A DNA stretch of 64,000 bases. Source: Kutzneria kofuensis (GTDB taxonomy: Bacteria > Actinomycetota > Actinomycetes > Mycobacteriales > Pseudonocardiaceae). Made by a program: the position numbers and the translations under genes. The notes beneath the pieces were generated by a model. The model did not search any database. It saw only the letters and a program-made list of their open reading frames with translations, and had not been told where the DNA came from. Shown piece by piece: positions 49,084 through 59,267 of this stretch (the stretch's first letter is position 1; each line of letters opens with the position of its first letter). The stretch is taken from assembly GCF_014203355.1 (NCBI RefSeq), contig NZ_JACHIR010000001.1:3908038-3972037 (forward strand), written 5' to 3'.

Positions 49084-52000
49084 TTGCGGTTTCGGCTACT
49101 CGGCCCGGTCTGCGTGCTGTCCGGTGACACCACGGTGGAGGTGAGCGGTCGCAAGCCGCGGGCACTGCTGGCGGTGCTAGCGCTCGACGCCGGCCGGGTG
49201 GTCCCGGCGGACACGCTGATCGACGTGCTCTGGGGCGAGAATCCGCCGGGCAGTGCACGCGCGGGTGTGCACTCGTACGTCTCGACCCTGCGCCGCACGC
49301 TGGGCGAGGGCACGATCCAGCGCCGACCGGCCGGCTACGAGCTGACCGTGCCGCCCACGGACGTCGACGTGCACGAGTTCGGCGCGCTGGTGACGCAGGC
49401 GCGGCAGGACCTGGCCGCGGGCCGGTTCGGCGTGGCCGAGCGGGGCCTGGAGGCGGCGCTGGCGCTGTGGCGGGGCGCCCCCCTGGGTGGGCTGGACGGC
49501 GAGTGGGCCGAGCGCGAGCGTGACCGGCTGCTGCAGCTGCGGCTGGCCGCCGTCGAGGACCGGATCGAGGCCCAGCTGCGGCTCGGACAGGGTCCCCGGC
49601 TGATCGCCGAGCTGTCCGGGCTGGTGGCCGACGACCCGCTGCGGGAGCGGTCCCGCGGGCAGCTGATGATCGCCCTCTACCAGGCCGGCCGGCAGGCGGA
49701 CGCCCTCGCGGCGTACGAGGCCGGCCGCCGGCTGCTGATCGACGAGCTCGGGGTGGAACCGAGCCCCGAGTTCCAGGCGGTGCACGGCCAGATCCTGCGC
49801 GGCGAGGTGCCGACCCCGGTGGTGGACGAGCCGCCGCCGGTCGAGCCCGTCGTTCCCCAGGCACGAACCGAGGCCGCGCCGGCCGCGCCGCGGCAGCTGC
49901 CGTCGGACCTTCCCGACTTCACCGGCCGCGAGGCGCAGATCGAGCGGCTGGTGGGCCGGCTGGCCGCCGACACCAACGCCACCAAGGTCTGCGTGATCGC
50001 CGGCCAGCCCGGCGCCGGCAAGAGCTCGCTGGCCATCCACGTCGCGCACCTGGTGCGTGAGCAGTACCCGGACGGCCAGCTGTACGTGAACCTGCGCGGT
50101 GTGCACGCGTCCTCGCTGGACCCGGCCGAGGTGCTGGCCCGGTTCCTGCGCGCCCTGGGAACGCCGGCGCAGTCCGTGCCGGACAGCCTGGAGGAGCGCG
50201 CGGACCTGTACCGCACGATGCTGTCCAACCGCCGGGTGCTGGTCCTGCTCGACGACGCCGCCGACGAGCGGCACGTCCGCGACCTGCTGCCGGGCGGCCC
50301 GGGCTGCGCGGTGCTGGTGACCAGCCGCCGCCGGCTGCCGGCGCTGGCCGGCGCGACGCACGTGGACATCGAGGTGTTCGCCGAGACCGAGGCGACGGCC
50401 CTGCTGGAGACGCTGGTCGGCGCCAAGCGGATCGCCGAGGACCCGGCGGCCGCCGCGGACATCGTGCAGCTGTGCGGGCAGCTGGCGCTGGCGGTGCGGA
50501 TCACCGGCGCCCGGCTGGCCGCCCGGCCGCAGTGGCCGCTGCGGCTGCTCGCGACCCGGCTGCGGGAACGGCACCAGTTGCTGGACGAGCTGTCCGCCGG
50601 CGACCTGGAGGTACGCGGCAGCCTGCTGCTCAGCTACGAGGGCCTGGACGAGACCGACCGGCGGGCCCTGCGGCTGCTGGGCTGGCTGGGCACCATGGAG
50701 TTCGCGTCCTGGTTCGTGGCCCCGCTGCTCGACCTGACCGTGCCGGCGACCGAGCGCATCCTGGAGCGGCTGGCCGACAGCTACCTGCTGGACACCATCC
50801 TGGTCGACGCCGCCGGCTCCCCCCGCTACCAGCTGCACGACCTGACCCGGGCGTTCGCCGTCGAGCGGGCGGAGGCCGAGGAGGCGTTGCCGGACGCGAC
50901 GGCGGCACTGGAGCGGGTCATCCACTGCGCCGTGACGATGATCGACGAGGCGACGGCGCGGATGCCGCGCGGCAGCGCGACGCACGTCAGCGGCCGGCCC
51001 CGCTGGCACGCCCCGGACCCGGCGACCATGGCCCGGCTGGTGGCCGACCCGGTGGGCTGGTTCGACGCCGAGCGCACGGTGTTCGTGGCGCTGGTCGAGC
51101 GGGCCAGCGAGCTGGGCCTGGTGATGTCGTCGACCAGCCTGGCCGCGGCGCTGTCCTCGTCGGCGTTCACCGCCCGCAACCAGTTCGACCAGTGGTGGCA
51201 GACACACTCGGCCGCGTTGCAGGCCGCCGACCTGGCCGGCGACGAGGCGAGCAAGGCGTCGCTGTACGTGGGCCTGGGCCGGCTGCGGCTGGAGCAGGAC
51301 CGGTTCGACGAGGCCGACGACTACTACGGCCGGGCGCTGCAGATCTACGAGCGGCTGGGCGACGACAGCGCCGTCGTGCTGACCAAGCTGGAGCTGGCCA
51401 GCGTGCAGCGGGAGCGCGGTGAGCTCAAGGACGCGGAGCGGACGCTGGTCGAGGTGCTGCCGGCGCTGGCGAACGCGCACTCGTCGCAGATCGAGGCGCG
51501 GGCGTGGCACAGCCTGGGCATGACGCTGACCGAGCAGGGCTGTTTCGAGGCGGCGCTGGTCGAGCACAACCGCGCCCTGGCCCGCTATGAGGAACTGGCC
51601 GACCGGTTCGGCCAGGCCCTGGTGCTGCGGTCGATCGGCATCGCCCACCGGGCGGCCGACGAGCTCGACGCGGCCGAGCGGTTCTGCGGGTCGGCGCTGC
51701 GGCTGATGGTGGAGCTGGGCGACACGCACATGGTCGTCTACGCCGCGCAGTCGCTGGCCAAGGTGCGCATCCGGCAGGGGCGCGGCGCGGCCGAGCGGCA
51801 GGGGCTGCTCGACGGCCTGGAGAAGTGCGTGGAGCTGCAGGACGGCTTCGGGCAGGCGCTGCTGCTGCGCACCCTGGGCGAGCTGGACCTGGCCGCCGGC
51901 CGGTTCGACGACGCCGAGCAGCACCTGCAGCGGTCGCTGCAGTGGTGGACCGCGCTGTCGCTGCCGCTGTGGCAGGCCCGCACCATGCGCGACCTGTCCA

Positions 52001-52149
52001 CGCTGCTGGCGGCGACCGGCCGCACCGACCAGGCGGACGCCACCTGGTCGGCGGCGCGGCGGCTGTTCGAGAAGCACGGCAGCCACGAGGCGAACGAGCC
52101 GCGGCCTCGGCTGTCCGGAGGGATCACCCCGGCGCGATCGCCGCTGTAG
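49084..52149 (+). CDS. SARP family regulator with NB-ARC and TPR domains (AfsR-like)
   Basis: The protein has 1021 residues. An OmpR-type winged-helix DNA-binding domain (1-95, LGPVCVLSG...GRKPRALLAVLAL) is followed by a bacterial transcriptional activation domain (about 100-240, ELGVEPSPEFQ), an NB-ARC ATPase (Walker A GQPGAGKSS at about 307; LVLLDDAADERHV) and C-terminal TPR repeats (about 700-1000). It starts at TTG with a strong GAGGGGGGA ribosome site. SARPs bind 11-bp-spaced direct repeats; two such arrays lie about 0.75-0.9 kb upstream, suggesting autoactivation. No polyketide or peptide synthase cluster is in this window. Confidence 0.92.
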   Translation: MRFRLLGPVCVLSGDTTVEVSGRKPRALLAVLALDAGRVVPADTLIDVLWGENPPGSARAGVHSYVSTLRRTLGEGTIQRRPAGYELTVPPTDVDVHEFGALVTQARQDLAAGRFGVAERGLEAALALWRGAPLGGLDGEWAERERDRLLQLRLAAVEDRIEAQLRLGQGPRLIAELSGLVADDPLRERSRGQLMIALYQAGRQADALAAYEAGRRLLIDELGVEPSPEFQAVHGQILRGEVPTPVVDEPPPVEPVVPQARTEAAPAAPRQLPSDLPDFTGREAQIERLVGRLAADTNATKVCVIAGQPGAGKSSLAIHVAHLVREQYPDGQLYVNLRGVHASSLDPAEVLARFLRALGTPAQSVPDSLEERADLYRTMLSNRRVLVLLDDAADERHVRDLLPGGPGCAVLVTSRRRLPALAGATHVDIEVFAETEATALLETLVGAKRIAEDPAAAADIVQLCGQLALAVRITGARLAARPQWPLRLLATRLRERHQLLDELSAGDLEVRGSLLLSYEGLDETDRRALRLLGWLGTMEFASWFVAPLLDLTVPATERILERLADSYLLDTILVDAAGSPRYQLHDLTRAFAVERAEAEEALPDATAALERVIHCAVTMIDEATARMPRGSATHVSGRPRWHAPDPATMARLVADPVGWFDAERTVFVALVERASELGLVMSSTSLAAALSSSAFTARNQFDQWWQTHSAALQAADLAGDEASKASLYVGLGRLRLEQDRFDEADDYYGRALQIYERLGDDSAVVLTKLELASVQRERGELKDAERTLVEVLPALANAHSSQIEARAWHSLGMTLTEQGCFEAALVEHNRALARYEELADRFGQALVLRSIGIAHRAADELDAAERFCGSALRLMVELGDTHMVVYAAQSLAKVRIRQGRGAAERQGLLDGLEKCVELQDGFGQALLLRTLGELDLAAGRFDDAEQHLQRSLQWWTALSLPLWQARTMRDLSTLLAATGRTDQADATWSAARRLFEKHGSHEANEPRPRLSGGITPARSPL

Positions 52150-52235
52150 GGTGTCGCCCCGGTGACCTCGCCGTCGCCGGGACCCACGCCCGCTCGGACG
52201 TGCCGCCGGACGGCGTAATCAAGGGTGGGAAACGG

Positions 52236-54512
52236 ATGCAATCACGAAGGTTCCTGGCGCTCGCCGCCGCCCTGGCCGTCGGTGTCGCGGCGATCCCGGC
52301 TTCCGCGGCGGAGACCGCGCCCCAGCCGCACGCCGTGCCGTCGGCGTCTGGTGCGGCCTTCACGCCGATGAGCCCGACCCGGGTGCTCGACACCCGGGAC
52401 GGCACCGGCACCGGCGGCGTGGTCCGCCCGGTCGGCGACAACTCCACCATCCGGCTGGACCTGTCGGCGGTGATCCCGGCCTCGGCGACTGCGGTGGTGT
52501 TCAACCTGACCGCCGCCGACGTCACCGCCAGTACGAGCATCACGGCATGGCCGGACGGCGAGACGCAGCCCGTTTCCTCCAACCTGAACCTGGTCGCCGG
52601 CGATGTCCGCCCGAACCTGGTGACGGTGGCGGTCGGCGCCAACCGGGCCGTGGACCTGTTCAACCACTTCGGTTCGGTGGACCTGATCGCCGACCTCGCC
52701 GGTTACTACGCGACCGGCGGCGGCTCGCTGTTCACGTCGATGAGCCCGACCCGCGTGTTGGACACCCGTGACGGCACGGGCACCGGCGGTTCGAAGACCC
52801 CGGTCGGCCCGAACGGCGTCGTCACCCTCGACCTGTCCGCGGTGCTGCCGACGACCGCCACCGCGGCGGTGTTCAACCTGACCGGCACCGACACCACGGC
52901 GTCCACCGTCGTGATCGCCTACCCGGACGGCACGAACCGGCCGAGCGCCTCCAACCTGAACCTCGTCGCCGGGCAGACCGCGCCGAACCTGGTGACCGTC
53001 GCGGTCGGCGCCAACCGCAAGGTGGACCTGTTCAACCTGTCCGGCAGCGTGAACCTGATCGCCGACCTCGCCGGCTACTACGCCACCGACCGCGGCAACC
53101 CGTTCCACTCGCTGACGCCGGTTCGCGCGCTGGACAGCCGCGACGCCAACGGCAACTCGGTGAATCCCTACGGCCCCAACACGGCCCGCCCGCTCGACCT
53201 CACGCCGTGGCTGCCGCAGACGGCTGCCTCCGCGGTGTTCAACCTGACCGGCACCAACACCACGGCGTCCACTGTGGTGACGGCCTATCCGGACGGCGCC
53301 GCCCGGCCCGGCGCGTCCAACCTGAACCTGGTCGCCGGCCAGACCGCGCCGAACCTGTCCATCGTGGCCCTCGGCGACGACGGTGCGATCCAGCTCTACA
53401 ACCTGTCGGGCACCGTGGACCTCATCGTCGACGTGGCCGGCTACTTCGGCCCCGCGCCGAAGCCGTGCGACACCGGCTGCGTCTACGGCAGCGGCGACAA
53501 CACGCATGCGCAGCTCGCCAACGGCAGCATCGGCGGTTCCACCACTGCGATGACGCCGATCGCCGGGCTGAACCACGTGACCGCCGTGACCGGCGGCCAG
53601 TACAACGGCTTCGCGCTGCGCGCCGACGGCACCGTGTGGGGCTGGGGCGACAACTCCGTGCGACAGATGGGCAACGGCAAATCCACCGGCTACTCCACGG
53701 TGCCGTATCCGGTGTCCGCTTTGGACGGTGGTGTGAAGGCCATTGCCGGCAACGGTTTCACCACGTACGCGCTGCGGAGCGACGGCAGCGTCTGGGCGTG
53801 GGGCGACAACACCTACGGCCAGCTGGGCAACGGCACCACCAACCCGACCACCGTGCCGAGGCGCATCCCCAACCTGACCGGCGTCACGCAGATCGCCGCC
53901 GGACAGGCCAGCGGCTACGCGCTGCTCAGTGACGGCACCGTGTGGGCCTGGGGCCGCAACGCCAACGGCGAACTCGGCAACGGCGGCACCACCGACCAGA
54001 GCGCGCCGGTGCGAGTGGGCACCTTGACCGGTGTCACGTCCATCGCGGCCATCTGGACCGGCGGCTATGCCGTGAAGTCCGACAACACGGCGTGGGCCTG
54101 GGGTTCGAACGTCTACGGCGGACTCGGCACCACCGCCACGACCGGAAACGCCACCGCTCCGGTGCAGATCACCCTGTCCGGCGTGAAGTCGGTCGCCGGC
54201 GGCGCCGGTTTCACCGGCTACGCAATCAAGACCGACGGCACGGTATGGGCGTGGGGGGACAACACGGACGGCCAGTTCGGCAACGGCACCTCCGGCGCCG
54301 TTTCCGCGAACGCCGTCCAGGTGTCCAACCTGAGCGGTGTCACCGCGCTGGTCGAAGGCAACGGCGGTGCGCTGGCGCTGAAGCCGGACGGCACCGTGTC
54401 GGCGTGGGGCGCGGGCGTCGGTCCGACGCCGGGACCGGTCAACGGCATCGCCAAGGCGACCGCGGTCGGCGCCGGCGCGACGTCGAACTACGTGGTGGTT
54501 TCGTCCCCCTGA
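52236..54512 (+). CDS. Secreted protein with three TRVLDTRDG repeats and an RCC1 beta-propeller
   Basis: The 758-residue exported protein has a signal peptide ending IPASAA. Residues 45-405 hold three repeats of about 120 residues, each starting F(T/H)xxxPxRxLD(T/S)RD and ending DL(I)xDxAGYY/F, common in actinobacterial exoproteins. Residues about 410-758 hold RCC1-type repeats (ALRADGTVWGWGDN, ALRSDGSVWAWGDN, YALLSDGTVWAWGRN, AIKTDGTVWAWGDN), probably a propeller. It starts 87 bp after the SARP gene with GGGTGGGAAACGG upstream of ATG, so it is likely in that operon. Binding partner unknown. Confidence 0.85.
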   Translation: MQSRRFLALAAALAVGVAAIPASAAETAPQPHAVPSASGAAFTPMSPTRVLDTRDGTGTGGVVRPVGDNSTIRLDLSAVIPASATAVVFNLTAADVTASTSITAWPDGETQPVSSNLNLVAGDVRPNLVTVAVGANRAVDLFNHFGSVDLIADLAGYYATGGGSLFTSMSPTRVLDTRDGTGTGGSKTPVGPNGVVTLDLSAVLPTTATAAVFNLTGTDTTASTVVIAYPDGTNRPSASNLNLVAGQTAPNLVTVAVGANRKVDLFNLSGSVNLIADLAGYYATDRGNPFHSLTPVRALDSRDANGNSVNPYGPNTARPLDLTPWLPQTAASAVFNLTGTNTTASTVVTAYPDGAARPGASNLNLVAGQTAPNLSIVALGDDGAIQLYNLSGTVDLIVDVAGYFGPAPKPCDTGCVYGSGDNTHAQLANGSIGGSTTAMTPIAGLNHVTAVTGGQYNGFALRADGTVWGWGDNSVRQMGNGKSTGYSTVPYPVSALDGGVKAIAGNGFTTYALRSDGSVWAWGDNTYGQLGNGTTNPTTVPRRIPNLTGVTQIAAGQASGYALLSDGTVWAWGRNANGELGNGGTTDQSAPVRVGTLTGVTSIAAIWTGGYAVKSDNTAWAWGSNVYGGLGTTATTGNATAPVQITLSGVKSVAGGAGFTGYAIKTDGTVWAWGDNTDGQFGNGTSGAVSANAVQVSNLSGVTALVEGNGGALALKPDGTVSAWGAGVGPTPGPVNGIAKATAVGAGATSNYVVVSSP

Positions 54513-54528
54513 CACCAGTGGTGACCAG

Positions 54529-54560
54529 GAGCCCCGCCCGACCCTCGGGCGGGGCTCTTT
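54529..54560 (+). terminator. Terminator after the RCC1 protein gene
   Basis: GAGCCCCGCCCGA-CCC-TCGGGCGGGGCTC, a perfect 13-bp stem followed by TTTCG. It marks the end of the SARP operon. Confidence 0.85.
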
Positions 54561-54664
54561 CGTTGCAAGACAAGAACCCGGCTGGCGGTGTCCGCGCGTC
54601 ACCGACTGGCTACCGTGGGACATGCGTATGGTGATCCATCTCACCCGACCCGCCGGAGGCGATC

Positions 54665-55921
54665 ATGACCGAAGCGCAGGCCGCGGACGCCGGTGGACTG
54701 CCCCTGATCGGCGGCCCGGACTTCCCGATCGGGATCTTCTGGCCGCCACCGCCGGACCAGACCACCCAGGCCCGGTACCAGGAGATCCGGGACGCCGGGT
54801 TCACCTTCGTGATCACCGGCAACTACCTGGACGACGGCAACATCATCGGCTGGGCCCTGCAGCAGGCCGACCAGGTCGGATTGAAGGTGCTCATCTCCGA
54901 CGACACCCAGCTGCGCAACCTCACCCGCTGGTTCACCATCAGCGACGACCGCTCGGTGCCGATGTCCATCACCACCGCGGACGGCCGGACCCTGGTGCAG
55001 CGCGCGCTGGACGCCTACGGCGGGCACCCGTCGTTCGCCGGCTTCAACATGTTCGACGAGCCGTGGGCGGACCTGTTCCCGACGCTGGGCCGTGCCCTGG
55101 CCATCGCCCGCTCGCTGCGGCCGACCATGCTGCCGTACACGAACCTGCCGCCGGACCTGGGTTTCCCGCCGGGCGGCTACCAGCAGTTCGTCGAGCAGTT
55201 CATCCAGACGGTGCAGCCGGCGCTGCTGTCGTTCGACCGCTACCCGATCCTGTCGTCCGGATTGGACGCCGGCTACTTCTCCAACTGGGCCACCATCCGA
55301 CAGGCCGGCCTCAACCACGGCCTGCCCACGTGGACGTTCATCCAGTCGGTCGGCAGCAACACCTTCCGCGCCACCAACGGCGCCGAGATGCTGTGGCTGA
55401 TCAACGTCAGCCTGGCCTACGGCGCCAAGGGCATCCAGTACTTCACCTACTGGACGCCGGATCCGGCCCGCGGTGAGGGGTTCGGCCCGGCGATCATCGA
55501 CCTCAACGGCCGGCGCACCGAGCGCTACCGGGCGGCGCAGCAGATCAACACCGGCTGGCTCTCGCCGGTCGGCCGGCAGCTCAAGCCGTTGGTGTCCGAA
55601 CAGGTCGTGCACTTCAACGACCCACAGAACCCGGGCGGCGTCACCCCGTTCGCCGCGGACGACGTGCTGTCCGCGGTCAGCGGCGACCCCGTCATCATCG
55701 GCCGGTTCCGCAGCGGCGATCCGAACGACCGTACCCGCTGGCTGCTCGTGGTCAACCGGCAGTACGACCGGCACTCCTCGGTGACGGTCTCGCCGGTGCC
55801 GGGCCGGTTCGGCGGCGTCAGCCAGTTCGACGCGCGCAGCCAGAACTACCGGCAGGTGCAGAGCGACCGCATCAACGTCTCGCTGGACGCGGGCGCGGCC
55901 GCGCTGTACCGACTGAGCTGA
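54665..55921 (+). CDS. Glycoside-hydrolase-like TIM-barrel protein
   Basis: The 418-residue protein has no signal peptide. Strands and loops are consistent with a (beta/alpha)8 barrel: FPIGIFWPPPP at strand 1, FNMFDEPWADL (conserved NxxDEP acid/base Glu), SFDRYPIL, and TWTFIQSVG and IQYFTYWTPDP near the catalytic face. A C-terminal beta domain follows (about 330-418). It resembles GH42/GH5-like proteins of unknown specificity. Facing glfT2 across a bidirectional terminator, it might act on galactan or other wall glycans; that is guesswork. Confidence 0.75.
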   Translation: MTEAQAADAGGLPLIGGPDFPIGIFWPPPPDQTTQARYQEIRDAGFTFVITGNYLDDGNIIGWALQQADQVGLKVLISDDTQLRNLTRWFTISDDRSVPMSITTADGRTLVQRALDAYGGHPSFAGFNMFDEPWADLFPTLGRALAIARSLRPTMLPYTNLPPDLGFPPGGYQQFVEQFIQTVQPALLSFDRYPILSSGLDAGYFSNWATIRQAGLNHGLPTWTFIQSVGSNTFRATNGAEMLWLINVSLAYGAKGIQYFTYWTPDPARGEGFGPAIIDLNGRRTERYRAAQQINTGWLSPVGRQLKPLVSEQVVHFNDPQNPGGVTPFAADDVLSAVSGDPVIIGRFRSGDPNDRTRWLLVVNRQYDRHSSVTVSPVPGRFGGVSQFDARSQNYRQVQSDRINVSLDAGAAALYRLS

Positions 55922-55934
55922 GTCCGAACGCAGC

Positions 55935-55965
55935 GGCGCCCGCCCCGGAATCCGGGACGGGCGCC
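55935..55965. terminator. Bidirectional terminator between GH-like gene and glfT2
   Basis: GGCGCCCGCCCCGG-AAT-CCGGGACGGGCGCC, a 14-bp stem with one mismatch and a 3-nt loop, lies between the two convergent stop codons. Confidence 0.8.
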
Positions 55966-55982
55966 GCCCGCGCGAACGCCTG

Positions 55983-57929
55983 TTACTTGGTGAAGACCTT
56001 GCCCCAGGACTCGACCGAGGTCAGCTCGGGCAGCGCGTCCCGGTAGACCCGCTTCATCCGCGGCCACTCGGCGGCCAGCCGCCGGTAGTTGGCCAGCACC
56101 CGCTTGCCCAGCTCGCGGAACTCCTTCGGGTCGCGGTGCCGGAACGACACCCCGCTGCCGTCCGCGTTGGACACCGTGGCGCTGTCCAGGTTGCCCAGCA
56201 GGAACCAGCGCGCGTTGGTGGCCGGCACGTTGATCTGCGGCCGGTTCACCGCGTCCGGGTCCGGGTCCTTCAGGTTGTGCAGCAGCGCCTCGAACGCCTT
56301 CACCATGATCACCGCCGGGTTCACCGGCGGCCGCAGCATGTGCTCGGCGCGGACCATGTCGAAGGTCGGCGGCGGGAACTCCCGGGCCGACGGCACCGTC
56401 TTGGCGTCGCTGTAGTTCTTGCGCAGCGCCTGCACGTCCGGCAGCGCCGTGCGCAGCGAGTCGAACAGGCGGTCCGGGCCGGCCAGGAAGTCCTCGATCG
56501 CCTTCTGCTGCAACGCGACCGTGGAGTACTCCATGGACAGCAGGTGCCGCAGCGACAGCTTCAGGCCCTGCTGCACCAGCGTCTTGCGCACGTCGTACGG
56601 GCTGTGCAGCGCGGCCAGGATCAGCCGGTTGCGGGTGTGGAAGTAGGCCTGCCAGTCGGTGGCGTCGTTCTTGTCCGTCCACGGCATGTGCCACACCGCG
56701 GAACCGGGCAGGCTCACCGTCGGGTAGCCGTTCTCCTGCGCCCGCAGCGAGTACTCGGCGTCGTCCCACTTGATGAACAGCGGCAGCGGCATGCCGGTGC
56801 GCTGCACGACCTCACGCGGGAACAGGCACATCCACCAGCCGTTGTAGGTGACGTCGATCCGGCGGTGCACCTTCTTGGACTTGCGCAGCGTCTTCGAGCC
56901 GAAGTCGTGGTCGGTGACCGCGCCCGGCGCCGCCCGCCAGTAGCAGGAGCCGAGGTCGATGACCTCGCCGAAGCTGTGCAGCCGGGACCGCGCCTGCAGG
57001 TTGAGCATGTGGCTGCCGACGATCAGCGGCTGGGTGGCGGCCCGCGCGAACGCGTTGGACCGCAGCAGCGCGTCCGGCTCCAGCCGGATGTCGTCGTCCA
57101 TCAGCATGATCTGGTCGACGTCGCTGTTGACGATCGACTCGTACATGCCGCGGCCGAAGCCGCCGGAGCCGCCCAGGTTCTCCTGCTCGATGACGTGCAG
57201 CCGGTCGCCCAGCCCCGCGGCCGCCTCGGCGAAGCCCTCGGTGTCACGCACCCGGACGTTGCCCTGGTCGGCGACGAACACCCGGTCCACCACGGACAGC
57301 ACGGCCGGGTCCTCGCCGAGCGTGCGCAGCGCGATCACCGCGTCCACCGGGCGCATCGTGGTGATGGCCACCCCGATGGACTGCCGCGGCAGCTCCAGCG
57401 GCGTGGTCCAGGCGCCGTCCTTGATGTCCACCGTGGAGTCGTCGGTGAACACGTCGAACCACAGCCAGCCGCCGTCCTCGAACGGCGTCAGCGCGACCTT
57501 CACCTCGGCGGTGGTCCACGCCTTGGGGCTGCGCACCGGCAGGCCCTCGATGTGCACGGTGTCGCCATTGGGCTTGGACCGGTACACGTCGATACGGCCG
57601 GAGCCGCGCACGGTCAGCCGCAGCACGACCTGGTCGACCCGGGTCCACCGCTTCCAGTAGCTGGCCGGGAAGGCGTTGAAGTACGTGCCGAAGGACACCT
57701 TGGCCGACCGCGGCACGGTCACCTCGGTGCGGCCGCTCACGTGGCTGTGCGAGTTCTTCGACTCGTCCAGGTACAGCGGCCTGACGTCGAGCGGGTCCTC
57801 GTCGCGCGGCAGGATGACCCGCTGCAACACCGTGCCGGTGCGGACGGCGGGCTTCTCGGCGGAACGCTCCGCCGAGCCGCCCCGCTTGGCCGCGGGCGCC
57901 TGCTGCCCGATGGTCGTCTGCTCGGTCAC
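55983..57929 (-). CDS. glfT2: Galactofuranosyltransferase GlfT2
   Basis: The 648-residue enzyme has an N-terminal beta-barrel (about 40-195), a GT-A domain with MLMDDDIRLEPD (DDD metal motif) and KWDDAEYSLRAQ (catalytic Asp), and a helical C-terminus. It matches Rv3808c, the processive polymerase that builds alternating beta-1,5/1,6 galactan. GTG 57929 follows GGAGG and begins one base after the glf stop codon, so the two are coupled. The N-terminal 35 residues (AAKRGGSAERSAEK) are disordered and longer than I would expect. Confidence 0.95.
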   Translation of the reverse strand: MTEQTTIGQQAPAAKRGGSAERSAEKPAVRTGTVLQRVILPRDEDPLDVRPLYLDESKNSHSHVSGRTEVTVPRSAKVSFGTYFNAFPASYWKRWTRVDQVVLRLTVRGSGRIDVYRSKPNGDTVHIEGLPVRSPKAWTTAEVKVALTPFEDGGWLWFDVFTDDSTVDIKDGAWTTPLELPRQSIGVAITTMRPVDAVIALRTLGEDPAVLSVVDRVFVADQGNVRVRDTEGFAEAAAGLGDRLHVIEQENLGGSGGFGRGMYESIVNSDVDQIMLMDDDIRLEPDALLRSNAFARAATQPLIVGSHMLNLQARSRLHSFGEVIDLGSCYWRAAPGAVTDHDFGSKTLRKSKKVHRRIDVTYNGWWMCLFPREVVQRTGMPLPLFIKWDDAEYSLRAQENGYPTVSLPGSAVWHMPWTDKNDATDWQAYFHTRNRLILAALHSPYDVRKTLVQQGLKLSLRHLLSMEYSTVALQQKAIEDFLAGPDRLFDSLRTALPDVQALRKNYSDAKTVPSAREFPPPTFDMVRAEHMLRPPVNPAVIMVKAFEALLHNLKDPDPDAVNRPQINVPATNARWFLLGNLDSATVSNADGSGVSFRHRDPKEFRELGKRVLANYRRLAAEWPRMKRVYRDALPELTSVESWGKVFTK

Positions 57930-57930
57930 G

Positions 57931-59148
<1,218 letters not shown>

Positions 59149-59267
59149 TCACCGAATCGGCGGGGGCCCCGGGCATCTTACCCCTACCGACCTCGGGTGA
59201 AGGCACGATCGAGCTAACTCCTAGACTGCGGCCGAGTGCCTGAGTGACGACGTGACGAGGTTCTTCG

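Noticed and set aside
49084..54512. Secondary-metabolite gene cluster implied by the SARP regulator
   Set aside because: No polyketide synthase, peptide synthetase, terpene synthase or RiPP maturation enzyme is present within 15 kb on either side.
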